A stretch of 64,000 nucleotides of DNA from the NCBI RefSeq assembly GCF_000797495.1, contig NZ_JTGN01000014.1, positions 62,922 to 126,921 on the forward strand, given 5' to 3'. The stretch's first letter is position 1. Each line of letters opens with the position of its first letter. The notes beneath the pieces were generated by a model. That model made no database searches, was not told the DNA's origin, and saw nothing but the letters and a program-made list of their open reading frames with translations. Positions 24,654 through 34,700 of the stretch are shown here, in pieces. The stretch is from Robinsoniella peoriensis (lineage in GTDB: Bacteria > Bacillota > Clostridia > Lachnospirales > Lachnospiraceae). The translations under genes and the position numbers were made by a program.

Positions 24654-25640
24654 TTAATTCAAATCTGCAGGAAATTTTATTCCAAGCTGCCTGCGCGCTT
24701 CATCAATCATCCACATAGTATTAAGACTGGCCTCATGGTAAATCTTAATTTCTTTTTCTTCTTTATCATTCATAAAACCCATAAACCTATTTAATTCATA
24801 CTGCATATCATCCTGCAGTCCTTCTGCAAATAAGCACTCTTCTTCCCCTGTATAATAACGGATTTTTACTTCTTCCGGAATGTTAATATGCGGAATGATC
24901 ATACATCCCTTTTCCCCTTGAATTTCACTGACCTGATAACTGTTAGTTATCTTAGAATAAACGAGTTCCGCCAGAAAGTCGCCATAATCTGCGAGCACAG
25001 AACCCGTACCATCAATGCTGCCCTCCAGCTGCACACCAACAGCTTTCATTTCTTTTGGTTTCCCAAACAAATAAGACGCAGCATAAATACAATAGGTTCC
25101 TATATCCATAATCGCCCCATTTGACAACTCCGGCTTAAATGCATTTTCAACAACCCCCTCTTTGAATTTGTCATATCTGGAAGAATACTGGCAATAGGTA
25201 AAATGAACCCTGCGCACTGTTCCAATTTTCTTCATTCCCTCTTCCACCGCCTTCATACCGGGAGTAAAAACAGGACGCATAGCTTCCAATAACACTTTAT
25301 TATTTTTTTGTGCCGCTTCCAGCATTTTCTTTAATTCAGATGTATTAGAAGCAATCGGTTTTTCACATAGGACATGTTTTCCTGCATTTAACATCTGAAG
25401 AGACTGGGAAGCATGTAAAAAAGTAGGACTTGCGATATAAACTGCATCTACATTTTCATCTGCCGCCAGTTCTTCCAACGTAGTATACGTTTTGGGAGCT
25501 CCATACCGGGCTGCATATTCTTTTGCCCTCTGGGCTGTTCTCGAATATACCCCATACAGCTGAAAACCGGCACAATGTTCTGCGGCTTTTAATAACCGGT
25601 CTGTTATAAAATTTGTTCCAATAACTGCGAAATTTATCAT
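24654..25640 (-). CDS. Gfo/Idh/MocA-family oxidoreductase
   Basis: A 328-residue NAD(P)-dependent oxidoreductase. Rossmann N-terminus FAVIGTNFITDRLLKAA; then VDAVYIASPTFLHASQSLQMLNAG with the family motif GKHVLCEKP at about 92-100 and the conserved Lys in it; C-terminal alpha/beta domain with the GAIMDIGTYCIY motif that carries the catalytic Asp/Tyr region. The usual GxGxxG loop reads GTNFIT, a variation found in some family members. Substrates are normally sugars or sugar acids; no neighbouring sugar genes define it. Ribosome binding site AGGAGGAA. Confidence 0.87.
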   Translation of the reverse strand: MINFAVIGTNFITDRLLKAAEHCAGFQLYGVYSRTAQRAKEYAARYGAPKTYTTLEELAADENVDAVYIASPTFLHASQSLQMLNAGKHVLCEKPIASNTSELKKMLEAAQKNNKVLLEAMRPVFTPGMKAVEEGMKKIGTVRRVHFTYCQYSSRYDKFKEGVVENAFKPELSNGAIMDIGTYCIYAASYLFGKPKEMKAVGVQLEGSIDGTGSVLADYGDFLAELVYSKITNSYQVSEIQGEKGCMIIPHINIPEEVKIRYYTGEEECLFAEGLQDDMQYELNRFMGFMNDKEEKEIKIYHEASLNTMWMIDEARRQLGIKFPADLN

Positions 25641-25682
25641 TTGTTTCTTCCTCCTCTTATTTGTTTATTCGATATGTTTTAT

Positions 25683-25796
25683 AAGGTTAGAAAATACCAG
25701 TTCTGCGGCCAGCTGACGGAGCCCATGCCAGTTTCCCACACCCATCTTTCCGTACACTACCTACATCTACAAAGCGTCATTACTCAGCGAAACCCA
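25683..25796 (+). repeat. Half copy of the ~380-nt repeat
   Basis: This stretch matches the right half of copy 2 (16347-16461) in the same orientation. The first ~70 nt, from aggttagaaaatacc to cacccatcttt, are identical, after which the terminal part differs slightly but keeps tctacaaagcgtc and tcagc-aaaccca. The left half is missing, so the long stem cannot form. It lies between two leftward genes and is probably a decayed copy. Confidence 0.75.
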
Positions 25797-25821
25797 AATT
25801 TAAGATAAAATTATTCACTGC

Positions 25822-28758
25822 TTATTCTTTATAATTTATTATTTCATCAAAAACATTTCCGGCTGCCCTGATATTCGACTCATTTCCCACCGTCACCACA
25901 GCTCCTCTTTTCAAAGCATCCCCTATGGTGTTTGCAGCAGCTTCCCGATCCTGCAGCGATGCGTTTTTAATATCTTCTATCATATGATTCACCACAGCCG
26001 GATCTGCGCCGCTTATGGACAGACGCATATCCCACATTCTTCTGTCAAGAATACCCAAAGGCTTTGTCACAAGACCATATGCATTTAAAATATAACCATC
26101 CAGTTCTTCTTTCGTAATCTCCATCCTCTTTAGAAAATCTGCCGTACCCGCAAAAATATCCAGAGTAGATTTTACATTGGGATCCCCATAACTGTAAAGA
26201 CAGAATGTTCCGTCTGTAGGATCTCCTACCGTGACCCCTGCACTATAGGCATCTGAACGGAAACGGATCTGAGGTATGATATACTTGTCTTTAGCCGCCA
26301 TTAAATATGGCAGATATCTCCCTTTAAAATTTTTATCGCCCCTGAAGTCTCCCACTGCAGCACTGTATTGATTTGAAGACTCCACGCAGATTCCCTTCTT
26401 TCTCTTAGCATCCATAAAATCACCGTAGTTCAGCATCTTCTTTTTCAGTACCGGCAGCTGGCTGAGTTTATCGACCGCCGTTTTCTCTATCTTTGACAGT
26501 GCTTTGGAAGCTGCTGCAGATGCTATGATAAGCTTCTCTCTATGCATCACACTCTTCTTTATTTCTTCTAATTTAACTACTACACTGCTAAGATAGTCTG
26601 CATCCTGCTCCAGTTTTTGAAGAATCTTTTTCAGGAAACGATATAAATCCTGTCCGTTTACCGCATTATAAAACCGGGCACTGTTCCTGATATACCCCAG
26701 TGCCAGATCTTCCGCCAATGTCATGGGGTCATCGGTTCTGGACAAATCATAATCCGGAAGGGATTTATTTAATACCCGGATCATTTCTTCTCTTTGATGA
26801 AACTTAATATTACCCATCACTTCCAGGAGAAAATCCAGTGCGGTTCCATAATCCTCTGTCAGCCCCTCCCAGCTCACCACTAACATGGGCCTGCTGTTTT
26901 CCCCAGCTTCTGCTCCGGGATACAGTTCATGAACCGATAAATCATATAAGTATTCTTCTGCAATATTTTTCTGCTTGTCTGCCGTGTACTTTTCAGTATC
27001 CAGTTCTGTAAGCAGCAATTCATAAAGTGCCAAGTAGAAGAAATCCTCTTCCGGCACGGAACTGATATCAAAATAAATCCGAAAACTGCCCGCATGTTCA
27101 ATCGGTGCCGCACAAGTATAGCTTACCATATCCCCAAATTTTTTCTTTCTATAAGAAGTTGCCTTTTCCAGATCCGGCAGTTCCTTTGGTTGAATCATAA
27201 AACTGCTGTTACTTTGTTCCGTTTCATTCCATTCCCGAAACTTCCTGGTATCTTCTACCAGTTGCTGTCGCTGCCCCACTGACATAGACTCTTTCATCTT
27301 CTTCAGATAATCATCCCGTTCCTGCTCCATCTGTTCCGCCAGCCCCGGCTTGGGTATCGTCACAACAAAAGCACTCCGTTTGGGCACTAAAGCTTCTTTT
27401 ACCAGCCGTTTTAAAATCAACTGCTCCTTATCCCGGGAAATTCTGCAAAAGCAGTCCTGATATCTGCTATGATAATCGATTCTGCCTGTACTGGTCCAAT
27501 AGGTGGCAATTTCCTCCGAAACGTCAACTGCCACAGCAGTTGCCTCCCGCATCAGTGATTCTGCAAGTTCTCTGCTCTTCATACATGCCCGGTATATTTC
27601 CGGACTGAATCCATTTTCGGACAAATCTTTTAACGCCCTGTTTAGCGAATCTTTAAACGACTCCTTCTGCATTACATCCGCATCCAACAGGCGGAATACC
27701 AGATAGGGAAAAGAAGTATCTACATTAATAAAAGCGGTCATAGAATTATGAAGACCTGCCTTTTTTGCATAATCATGCCATACAAAACTTTCATTATTCA
27801 TCATATCGGTAATAAAGCCCCAATATATTAAATCATCCCAGGAACACCCGGACAAATCCACGGCATAATCCACAATAGAAGCATGGTCTGCGTTATCTTC
27901 TTCATATGCCGGGCTATCCACTATCTGTTCCACATAGCCGGGCCGGACCTGCTCGTTGGTATATTGGCTTAAATCGATCTGTTTCCTTTCCGATTTGGAA
28001 AGATATTCTTTTTCTATGAAGTCCATTACTTTTTTAAAGTCCATATCTCCATAAAGAATGATCAGACTATTGCTGAAAGAGTAAAAACGTTCATAAGTCT
28101 GCAAAGTATGCTCATAAGTAAGTCCCTTATAATTCAGGTGGGCTTTCCCAATACAGTTTGAGGCATATAAGCCGGGATACAATGCATGAATCAGATTATC
28201 ATCTGCATTACTCTCAACATCTGTCAAATAACCAAAGTCTTCACTCAGAACCGTTCCCTTCATGAGAATAGGACTATCCACATCTTCCAGTTCATACCGC
28301 AATGCTTCTCTTTTAAAGAAATTATCATTCTTTAATATATCGGGACTGACCATACAGCTTAAGTAAACATCCATCATTTTTATCAACTGGTCTTCACTCT
28401 TACTGCACACCGGATAAATCGTGAACGTTGGATAGGTAAAGGCATTAAAAAAAGTATTATAACTCTTATTACCCATATCAAAGAAGATATCCTTGCTGGG
28501 ATATTTTTCGGAAGATGCCAGAATTGCATGTTCAAATACGTGATTGGTATCTGTTTCATCCACATATGGAGTCCTATAGATAATACTAAATCCCAATTCC
28601 GGATCATCGTTTTTTATACATGCTGCCTGGGCACCACTCCTTTCATGTTCAAATAATGTAATATCAGCTCCTAATTGTCCGATCACGCTTTTCTCTTTTA
28701 CCCGAAATCCGGATACCGGATCTGTCATTTCTAAAATATTGCTATTTTTCTCTGTCAC
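25822..28758 (-). CDS. M16C (presequence protease-like) metallopeptidase
   Basis: A 978-residue zinc peptidase with the inverted zinc motif H73-V-F-E76-H77 and the third ligand probably E173 (GTVLSEDFG). The conserved KYPSKDIFFDMGNKSYNTFFNAFTYP region follows at about 85-110. Four homologous M16 halves are expected, giving the clamshell seen in PreP and insulinases. No signal peptide, so it is cytosolic; it is thought to degrade short peptides. The start is GTG at 28758 with AAAGGAAA before it. Full length for the Firmicute M16C group. Confidence 0.92.
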   Translation of the reverse strand: MTEKNSNILEMTDPVSGFRVKEKSVIGQLGADITLFEHERSGAQAACIKNDDPELGFSIIYRTPYVDETDTNHVFEHAILASSEKYPSKDIFFDMGNKSYNTFFNAFTYPTFTIYPVCSKSEDQLIKMMDVYLSCMVSPDILKNDNFFKREALRYELEDVDSPILMKGTVLSEDFGYLTDVESNADDNLIHALYPGLYASNCIGKAHLNYKGLTYEHTLQTYERFYSFSNSLIILYGDMDFKKVMDFIEKEYLSKSERKQIDLSQYTNEQVRPGYVEQIVDSPAYEEDNADHASIVDYAVDLSGCSWDDLIYWGFITDMMNNESFVWHDYAKKAGLHNSMTAFINVDTSFPYLVFRLLDADVMQKESFKDSLNRALKDLSENGFSPEIYRACMKSRELAESLMREATAVAVDVSEEIATYWTSTGRIDYHSRYQDCFCRISRDKEQLILKRLVKEALVPKRSAFVVTIPKPGLAEQMEQERDDYLKKMKESMSVGQRQQLVEDTRKFREWNETEQSNSSFMIQPKELPDLEKATSYRKKKFGDMVSYTCAAPIEHAGSFRIYFDISSVPEEDFFYLALYELLLTELDTEKYTADKQKNIAEEYLYDLSVHELYPGAEAGENSRPMLVVSWEGLTEDYGTALDFLLEVMGNIKFHQREEMIRVLNKSLPDYDLSRTDDPMTLAEDLALGYIRNSARFYNAVNGQDLYRFLKKILQKLEQDADYLSSVVVKLEEIKKSVMHREKLIIASAAASKALSKIEKTAVDKLSQLPVLKKKMLNYGDFMDAKRKKGICVESSNQYSAAVGDFRGDKNFKGRYLPYLMAAKDKYIIPQIRFRSDAYSAGVTVGDPTDGTFCLYSYGDPNVKSTLDIFAGTADFLKRMEITKEELDGYILNAYGLVTKPLGILDRRMWDMRLSISGADPAVVNHMIEDIKNASLQDREAAANTIGDALKRGAVVTVGNESNIRAAGNVFDEIINYKE

Positions 28759-29253
28759 TATTGTTTTCCTTTATACATATTAAAATTTATAACTATTTAT
28801 AATATAGTCGATAAATTCAGAATACGCAACCATTTACTCCTATCTTGCAGTACCTCAAGGGATTTCCAGAACCATATCCCCCCGTATTCACACTTTAATT
28901 TAGAAAACCTGTGCATTAACGAACAAATCCTGATTCCTGAATGAAATCATAATTCATGACATTAAATTTACACTTCAATACATTTATGATCTTAAATAAA
29001 CACAAAGATAGTATTATATATCTGCGTTTAAACAAACCTTACATGTCATCAAATTTACAGAATATCTAATTAAACATAAAAGAGGATATAAAAAATGAAA
29101 AATAGGAATTTCATTTGTCATCATGTTTAGCCTGTTAGCTTCACTGATTCCCATATTCATCAAAAACTTTTGAGTAATTTCCACTTTTTTGTCAAATACT
29201 ACAGATATAATGCTGCAAATACAATTCTGCCAGGTTTAAAAAATATTTTTCCC
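28759..29253. other. Long AT-rich intergenic region
   Basis: About 500 nt with no convincing gene. A few purine-rich tracts and short open frames occur. One, near 29094, has AGAGGA before an ATG, but the ATG frame gives only MKNRNFICHHV; a neighbouring frame reads a hydrophobic peptide ending in SLLASLIPIFIKNF without a start. The right end passes into the promoter and riboswitch of the P-type ATPase gene. Confidence 0.5.
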
Positions 29254-29282
29254 TTGACATTTTCTCAATTTTGTCTTATCTT
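29254..29282 (+). promoter_or_regulatory. Promoter of the Mn riboswitch-ATPase transcript
   Basis: TTGACA at 29254-29259, a 17-nt spacer and TATCTT at 29277-29282, which starts transcription just before the aptamer. Confidence 0.7.
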
Positions 29283-29293
29283 TATTAAAGAAG

Positions 29294-29431
29294 TAAAAGG
29301 GAGTAGCTAACACGCAAGTGTTTACGATGTCGTCAGTACGATGGTTTCCATCCGTATCGTAACTAAGTAGCGAGACTTTTATTGCAGCGTGAATTGTATG
29401 CAATAGGAGGATCGTTTTTTTTATGCATACA
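29294..29431 (+). ncRNA. yybP-ykoY manganese riboswitch with expression platform
   Basis: The leader has the conserved core of the yybP-ykoY class: AAAGGGAGTAGC at 29296-29307, GTCGTCAGTACG around 29329-29340 and AGCGAGACTTTTATTGC ending near 29385. A stem is formed by aacacgcaagtgtt and another by acgatgg/ccatccgt. Downstream, ttgtatgca (29395-29403) pairs with tgcatacaa (29423-29431) across a run of eight Ts, and attgca/tgcaat provides an alternative; this is probably the switch between termination and read-through. The class senses Mn2+ and usually controls cation exporters, which agrees with the ATPase gene that follows. Confidence 0.9.
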
Positions 29432-29457
29432 AGGAACCATATAAAGGAGGCATTCAT

Positions 29458-32064
29458 ATGAAGAATTATTACACCCTTTCCAAAGAAGAAGTTATGGAAC
29501 AGGTAAATGGCAGCAGTGAATATCTGACCACTGATGCAGCCATTGCAAATCAGAACAAATACGGTAAAAATGTACTGGTTGAGGGAAAAAAGAAAAGCAC
29601 TTTACAGATTTTTCTGGAACAATTCAAAGATTTCTTAGTTATTATCTTAATCGTTGCCGCTGTCGTATCCGGATTTTTAGGAGATATTGAGAGCACAATT
29701 GTAATTCTTGTTGTTATCACCATAAACGCAATATTGGGTACTGTCCAGACGCTGAAAGCAGAACAGTCACTGGATAGTTTAAAGACACTGTCTGCTCCAT
29801 CCGCCAAGGTTATGAGAGACGGTATTGTACATGAAATTCCATCCGCCGAGGTAACCATTGGTGACCTGGTTGTTCTGGAAGCCGGGAATTATATTCCAGC
29901 AGATGGACGTATTATTGAAAATGCAAGCCTTAAAATAAACGAAAGCGCTCTTACCGGTGAAAGTGTCAGCGTAGAGAAGACGGATCAGGTACTTTCAGGA
30001 GAAAAGCCTCTGGGTGACCAGACTAACATGCTGTTTTCCGGCAGTTTTGTAACCTACGGAAGAGGATCTTTCCTGGTTACCGCAATCGGTATGGAAACGG
30101 AAGTGGGCAAAATTGCCAGTCTTTTAAAATCCACTTCTGAGAAAAAAACCCCACTGCAGGTTAATCTGGATAACTTTGGGCAAAAACTGTCCATACTTAT
30201 TTTAGTAGTCTGTGCTCTGGTATTTGGAATTAACATTTTCCGTGGAAATCCAATCGGAGACTCCTTCTTATTTGCTATTGCATTAGCTGTAGCCGCCATA
30301 CCGGAAGCCTTAAGCTCGATTGTAACCATTGTGCTTTCTTTCGGAACACAGAAAATGGCAGCGGAACATGCGATTGTCAGAAAGCTGCAGGCAGTGGAAG
30401 GACTGGGAAGCGTTTCTATTATCTGTTCGGATAAAACAGGTACACTGACCCAGAATAAGATGACAGTAGAACATTACTATATTGACGGAAAAAACATTGC
30501 AGCCAAAGACATTGATTCTGGAGACTCTTACCAAAAACAACTATTATATTCCAGTATTCTCTGCAATGATTCTACGAATCTGGACGGAAAAGAAATCGGT
30601 GATCCTACGGAAACTGCACTGATTAACCTTGGTGACAAGGTAGGCGTGGCAGCACTTCCTACACGTGCAAAATTCCCGCGTATCAGTGAAATACCTTTTG
30701 ACAGTGACCGTAAGCTTATGTCCACCTTACACAACATTGACGGACGAATCATCATGATTACAAAAGGTGCCGTAGATGTATTAAGCAACCGTCTCACCTC
30801 CATTCAGAAAAAAGGGGAAGCCTGTCCGTTTACTCCGGAGGATGCTGAAGATCTTGCCGTAATGAATGAACACTACTCCATGAATGGACTTCGAGTCCTG
30901 GCATTTGCATACAAAGTCCTGCCTGCACCTGCATCACTTTCCGTGGATTTTGAAGACGACCTTACTTTCCTGGGATTGATTGCCATGATGGATCCGCCGC
31001 GTGAAGAATCCGCTGAAGCGGTTTCAAAATGTATTCAAGCCGGTATTAAACCGATTATGATTACCGGTGACCACAAAATAACTGCTGCCGCGATCGCAAA
31101 AAGAATCGGTATTTTAAAAGATATCTCGGAAGCCTGTGAAGGTGCAGATATTGAAAATCTCTCCGATGCAGAGCTTGAAAATTTCGTAGAGCACATCAGT
31201 GTATATGCCAGAGTTTCACCGGAACATAAGATCCGTATAGTCCGGGCATGGCAGAACAAAGGCAACATTGTATCCATGACCGGCGATGGTGTTAATGACG
31301 CACCTGCACTGAAACAAGCGGATATTGGTGTTGCTATGGGAATTACCGGAAGTGAAGTTGCAAAAGATGCTGCCTCTATGGTATTAACCGATGATAACTT
31401 CGCTACTATCGTAAAAGCAGTAGAAAATGGACGTAATGTCTATGCTAACATTAAAAATTCCATCAAATTCCTCTTATCCGGAAACTTTGGTGCGATTTTA
31501 GCTGTACTTTACGCTTCTATCATGGCACTGCCGGTACCTTTTGCCCCGGTACACCTGCTGTTCATCAACCTGCTGACAGACAGTCTCCCGGCAATCGCCC
31601 TGGGTCTTGAGCCTCATACCGGCGATGTAATGAAAGAAAAGCCCCGCCCAAAAAATGAATCTATCCTTACGAAAGATTTTCTGGTTGGAATTGGCGTGGA
31701 AGGGCTCTCTATCGGCGCTACTACAATGATTGCCTTTTTACTTGGCAACAGTGCAGGCGGTGCAGCCGTTGGAAGCACAATGGCATTCGGAACACTTTGT
31801 ATGGCAAGACTGGTTCATGGATTCAACAGTAAATCCGACCATCCTGTAATCTTTACGAGAAAGTTCTTTAATAACAAGTTTTTGATCGGCGCTTTCTTAA
31901 TTGGTTTTGTCTTAATCAACGCAGTACTCCTGACACCAGGCTTACACAGCGTATTTAAGGTTGCTGACCTGAGTATGCAGCAGCTGTTTACCGTTTATGG
32001 TCTGGCTCTTGTCAATCTTCCGGTTATTCAGGTATTAAAGGCAATCAGAAGCCGTAGAAAATAG
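29458..32064 (+). CDS. P-type cation-transporting ATPase, probable Mn2+ (or Ca2+) exporter
   Basis: An 868-residue P2A-like P-type ATPase. Motifs: TGES at 166-169, IPEAL in TM4 at about 281-285, phosphorylation site DKTGT at 325-329, KGAVDV for nucleotide binding, TGDGVNDAP near residue 607-615. Ten membrane helices; a cation_ATPase_N domain at the start and cation_ATPase_C at the end. The gene sits directly behind a yybP-ykoY riboswitch, and in Bacillus and Lactococcus such ATPases export manganese, so Mn2+ export is the best guess; the IPEAL motif would also fit Ca2+. AAAGGAGG is 8 nt before ATG. Confidence 0.92.
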   Translation: MKNYYTLSKEEVMEQVNGSSEYLTTDAAIANQNKYGKNVLVEGKKKSTLQIFLEQFKDFLVIILIVAAVVSGFLGDIESTIVILVVITINAILGTVQTLKAEQSLDSLKTLSAPSAKVMRDGIVHEIPSAEVTIGDLVVLEAGNYIPADGRIIENASLKINESALTGESVSVEKTDQVLSGEKPLGDQTNMLFSGSFVTYGRGSFLVTAIGMETEVGKIASLLKSTSEKKTPLQVNLDNFGQKLSILILVVCALVFGINIFRGNPIGDSFLFAIALAVAAIPEALSSIVTIVLSFGTQKMAAEHAIVRKLQAVEGLGSVSIICSDKTGTLTQNKMTVEHYYIDGKNIAAKDIDSGDSYQKQLLYSSILCNDSTNLDGKEIGDPTETALINLGDKVGVAALPTRAKFPRISEIPFDSDRKLMSTLHNIDGRIIMITKGAVDVLSNRLTSIQKKGEACPFTPEDAEDLAVMNEHYSMNGLRVLAFAYKVLPAPASLSVDFEDDLTFLGLIAMMDPPREESAEAVSKCIQAGIKPIMITGDHKITAAAIAKRIGILKDISEACEGADIENLSDAELENFVEHISVYARVSPEHKIRIVRAWQNKGNIVSMTGDGVNDAPALKQADIGVAMGITGSEVAKDAASMVLTDDNFATIVKAVENGRNVYANIKNSIKFLLSGNFGAILAVLYASIMALPVPFAPVHLLFINLLTDSLPAIALGLEPHTGDVMKEKPRPKNESILTKDFLVGIGVEGLSIGATTMIAFLLGNSAGGAAVGSTMAFGTLCMARLVHGFNSKSDHPVIFTRKFFNNKFLIGAFLIGFVLINAVLLTPGLHSVFKVADLSMQQLFTVYGLALVNLPVIQVLKAIRSRRK

Positions 32065-32081
32065 AACATCGCATTGAAACA

Positions 32082-32130
32082 AAACAAGCGCTTCCGGGAG
32101 AACAAATATTTGTTCCCGGAGCGCTTGTTT
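32082..32130 (+). terminator. Strong bidirectional terminator
   Basis: A ~22-bp stem, aaacaagcgcttccggga and its complement, loop near aaatatt, with A-rich and T-rich flanks; it separates two convergent genes (P-type ATPase and GH31). Confidence 0.85.
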
Positions 32131-32171
32131 TGTATTTCACTTGATTTGATTTCAATTGTTTTATATTTTCC

Positions 32172-34568
32172 TTATTTTGCAGTTAAAATCTCACATAAAG
32201 CCCCAAACACCATCTCATCCAGCCCCAGCGCCTGCAAAGCTGACACAGCATGGAGCGCATTCTTTGCATCTCTTACAATGAAATAAATCTCTTCCTTCAG
32301 ATTATATTCTAACTGTGTCTTTTCCAGGTAAGCAAATGTCTCGGACACCACTTCATTTTCTGCCAGCTCCACTCCATCTTCAAAGGAAACGATGACTTCC
32401 TCTGTAACAGCCCTTTTCGGGATTCTGACCGTTAATGTATGCTTTCTTTCATCATAGCTTACATCTGCCCCGGCCTGCCTGCCATTTGCAAGAACAGTTA
32501 CCGGGCTTTCTGTAACTCCTGTGATTTCCAGGGTATAGGATCTCTCCTGAGGGATAACCAAAGTATTCCCTTTTGCTGCGCCAATAGTAAATACTGCTTT
32601 TTCATCCCATCTGAATGTCATCTCTGTATCAGCCCAATTTTCATCTAAATCCTCCGGACAATTTCCATCATCCTCATAAAGGTGGAACTCTCCGTCCGCC
32701 CCTGCATAAATGGCAATCTTCAATTTTTCAGGATTCGTGGTTGAATTTGTATACTCATCCAGATCCGCCATTGGTACAATTGCACCAGCCCGGGCAAATA
32801 CCGGAATATCCTCGATTCCTCTGTACAAAGATAATCTCCTGCCGCCCTCATAAACCCGTCCATTAAAAATATCATACCAGATTCCCTTTGGCAGCCAGGC
32901 TGTAAATGAAGCTGCCGCTGCTTTTTTGTCAACCGGTTTTGTAATCGGGCAGGCAATCAGCTCTGTTCCAAAATAATATTCATTTGGTACCTCATAAGCT
33001 TCCTTCTGCTCCGGCTCCAGGTAATACATTGGGCGTACCAGCGGCTGCCCGTCACGGCTGGCATAGCGATTCATGGTATAGAGATAAGGAATCAGTTCAT
33101 GCCGCAGCTTCAGGTATTTTTTCATAATGCTTTCTGCAATTTTATTGTACTTCCAGGGCTCCTTTCCGGAAAAGAGATTTGCCGTACTATGCAGTCTTAA
33201 AAGGGGAGAGAATACACCATATTGTACCCACCTGGCTGACAATTCATCATCCCGGTAACCAAACATGTGACCGCCAATATCATGGCTCCACCATCCGTAT
33301 CCTGCATTACTTGCATTTGCGGTGAAATAAGGCTGAAAATCCAGGGATTCCCAGGATATAACCGTATCCCCGGAAAAGCCAACCGGATACCTGTGACTTC
33401 CAAGCCCTGCATATCTGGAGAAAGTCAGAGCCCTTTTCCCGTTACGCCTGCTGTCCAGATAGTGATAGTGGTTCAGCATCCAAAGCGGATCCAGTCCCTC
33501 TATCGCCGTATTCTTCCCTTGCTGCCAGTCCAGCCACCAGAAATCCACACCATCCTCTTCGTTTGGATGATGCAGGTATTTAAAATACGCATTTAAAAAT
33601 TCCTGACTGGTTACGTCGAAGTTGATCGTCTCTTCTTTCTCCCAGTCAGCCCCAAGTTCTTTCGCCATAGCAAGATAAGGTTCTTCAAATGCCCTGACTC
33701 CATCTGCAGGATGTACATTCAATGTTATCTTCAAATGATGGTCATGAAGCCATGCCATAAATGCTTTGGGATCCGGGAAGAAATCCTTATTCCAGGTATA
33801 TCCCGTCCAGCCGCTTCCATATTTAGGGTCCACATCAACCAAATGCCAATCCATGTCAACTACTGCGACCGAAAAAGGAATTTTCTCTCTTTCAAAACGC
33901 AGGATCAATTCTTTATACTCTTCTTCCGTGTATTTATGGTATCGGCTCCACCAGTTGCCAAACACAAATCTGGGGAGCAAGGGCGTCTTGCCGCAGAGAT
34001 GGTAAAAATCCTTCAGGCATTTCTCATATTCATGTCCGTATCCAAAGAAATAGAAATCCATGACTTCACCTTTACGCGGCTCTACCCAGTTTTCCTCCGT
34101 GAGTAACAGTGATCTGCTGTCATCCATAACTGCATAGCCATTTCTTGAAATCAGACCATGTTCCAGGGGTATTGCGCCGTCTGCTTCATCCAGCGTTCTT
34201 GCCGTACCTCTAAGATCCGTTGATTCTTCCCCAAAGTGCCAGATATTATGCGTCGTACATCCTTTGCCGCTGACCTGAAGGGACAGCCCATTGGAGGAAA
34301 ATCTCTCCTTATTATAAATCATATGTATAAATTCAGTTACAATTTCCAGATTCCCACCCTTATCAAATACCTGAAACTCCGGAACTGGAAAATTACGGTT
34401 CCAGACACTCTGTGTAGGCCGGTCTTCAAACCTTCCTTCTTCGCTGAATTCTAATCGGATTAACTGGGCTGTCAAAACGGTAATACGGTAATGCTCACCC
34501 TGAACTGCAGCACCCTCACTGCATAAAGGACTGGCATCAATTTTATAAATGGGATCCATCATTTTCAA
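32172..34568 (-). CDS. GH31 family alpha-glycosidase
   Basis: A 798-residue cytoplasmic glycosidase (no signal peptide). Domain order: N-terminal beta-sandwich (1-190), (beta/alpha)8 catalytic barrel (about 195-520), C-terminal beta domains. The nucleophile is D347 (WWLDWQQG) and the acid/base D401 (FSGDTVISW). GNWWSRYHKYTE and the VVDMDWH strand are GH31 marks. The family covers alpha-glucosidases, alpha-xylosidases and others; the substrate is not readable. It is controlled by a LacI-type operator downstream of its own promoter, the LacI gene being divergent. The start MKM-M leaves a minor choice between ATG codons. Confidence 0.93.
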   Translation of the reverse strand: MKMMDPIYKIDASPLCSEGAAVQGEHYRITVLTAQLIRLEFSEEGRFEDRPTQSVWNRNFPVPEFQVFDKGGNLEIVTEFIHMIYNKERFSSNGLSLQVSGKGCTTHNIWHFGEESTDLRGTARTLDEADGAIPLEHGLISRNGYAVMDDSRSLLLTEENWVEPRKGEVMDFYFFGYGHEYEKCLKDFYHLCGKTPLLPRFVFGNWWSRYHKYTEEEYKELILRFEREKIPFSVAVVDMDWHLVDVDPKYGSGWTGYTWNKDFFPDPKAFMAWLHDHHLKITLNVHPADGVRAFEEPYLAMAKELGADWEKEETINFDVTSQEFLNAYFKYLHHPNEEDGVDFWWLDWQQGKNTAIEGLDPLWMLNHYHYLDSRRNGKRALTFSRYAGLGSHRYPVGFSGDTVISWESLDFQPYFTANASNAGYGWWSHDIGGHMFGYRDDELSARWVQYGVFSPLLRLHSTANLFSGKEPWKYNKIAESIMKKYLKLRHELIPYLYTMNRYASRDGQPLVRPMYYLEPEQKEAYEVPNEYYFGTELIACPITKPVDKKAAAASFTAWLPKGIWYDIFNGRVYEGGRRLSLYRGIEDIPVFARAGAIVPMADLDEYTNSTTNPEKLKIAIYAGADGEFHLYEDDGNCPEDLDENWADTEMTFRWDEKAVFTIGAAKGNTLVIPQERSYTLEITGVTESPVTVLANGRQAGADVSYDERKHTLTVRIPKRAVTEEVIVSFEDGVELAENEVVSETFAYLEKTQLEYNLKEEIYFIVRDAKNALHAVSALQALGLDEMVFGALCEILTAK

Positions 34569-34603
34569 TTCCTTTCTTTACTGTCAATTTTTTATTTCCC
34601 CCC

Positions 34604-34649
34604 GGCAGCCGCCAGGCGGACATGCGATTACGTCCGTATGGCGGCTGCC
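34604..34649 (-). other. GC-rich hairpin in the 5' leader of the GH31 gene
   Basis: Perfect 11-bp arms, ggcagccgcca (34604-34614) and tggcggctgcc (34639-34649), with an inner ggac/gtcc stem. It stands between the GH31 promoter and its ribosome binding site and has no T-run after it on the minus strand, so it is not an ordinary terminator. It is markedly more GC-rich than the surroundings. Confidence 0.65.
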
Positions 34650-34700
34650 AGGAGGGTCAGATACCCCGTTTCCTACAGATATCCGACTTGTTATCCGGAC

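Noticed and set aside
29094..29175. Possible tiny hydrophobic peptide (…SLLASLIPIFIKNF) with AGAGGA upstream
   Set aside because: The hydrophobic frame has no start codon matching the ribosome binding site; one or two base changes would be needed, so it is not called.
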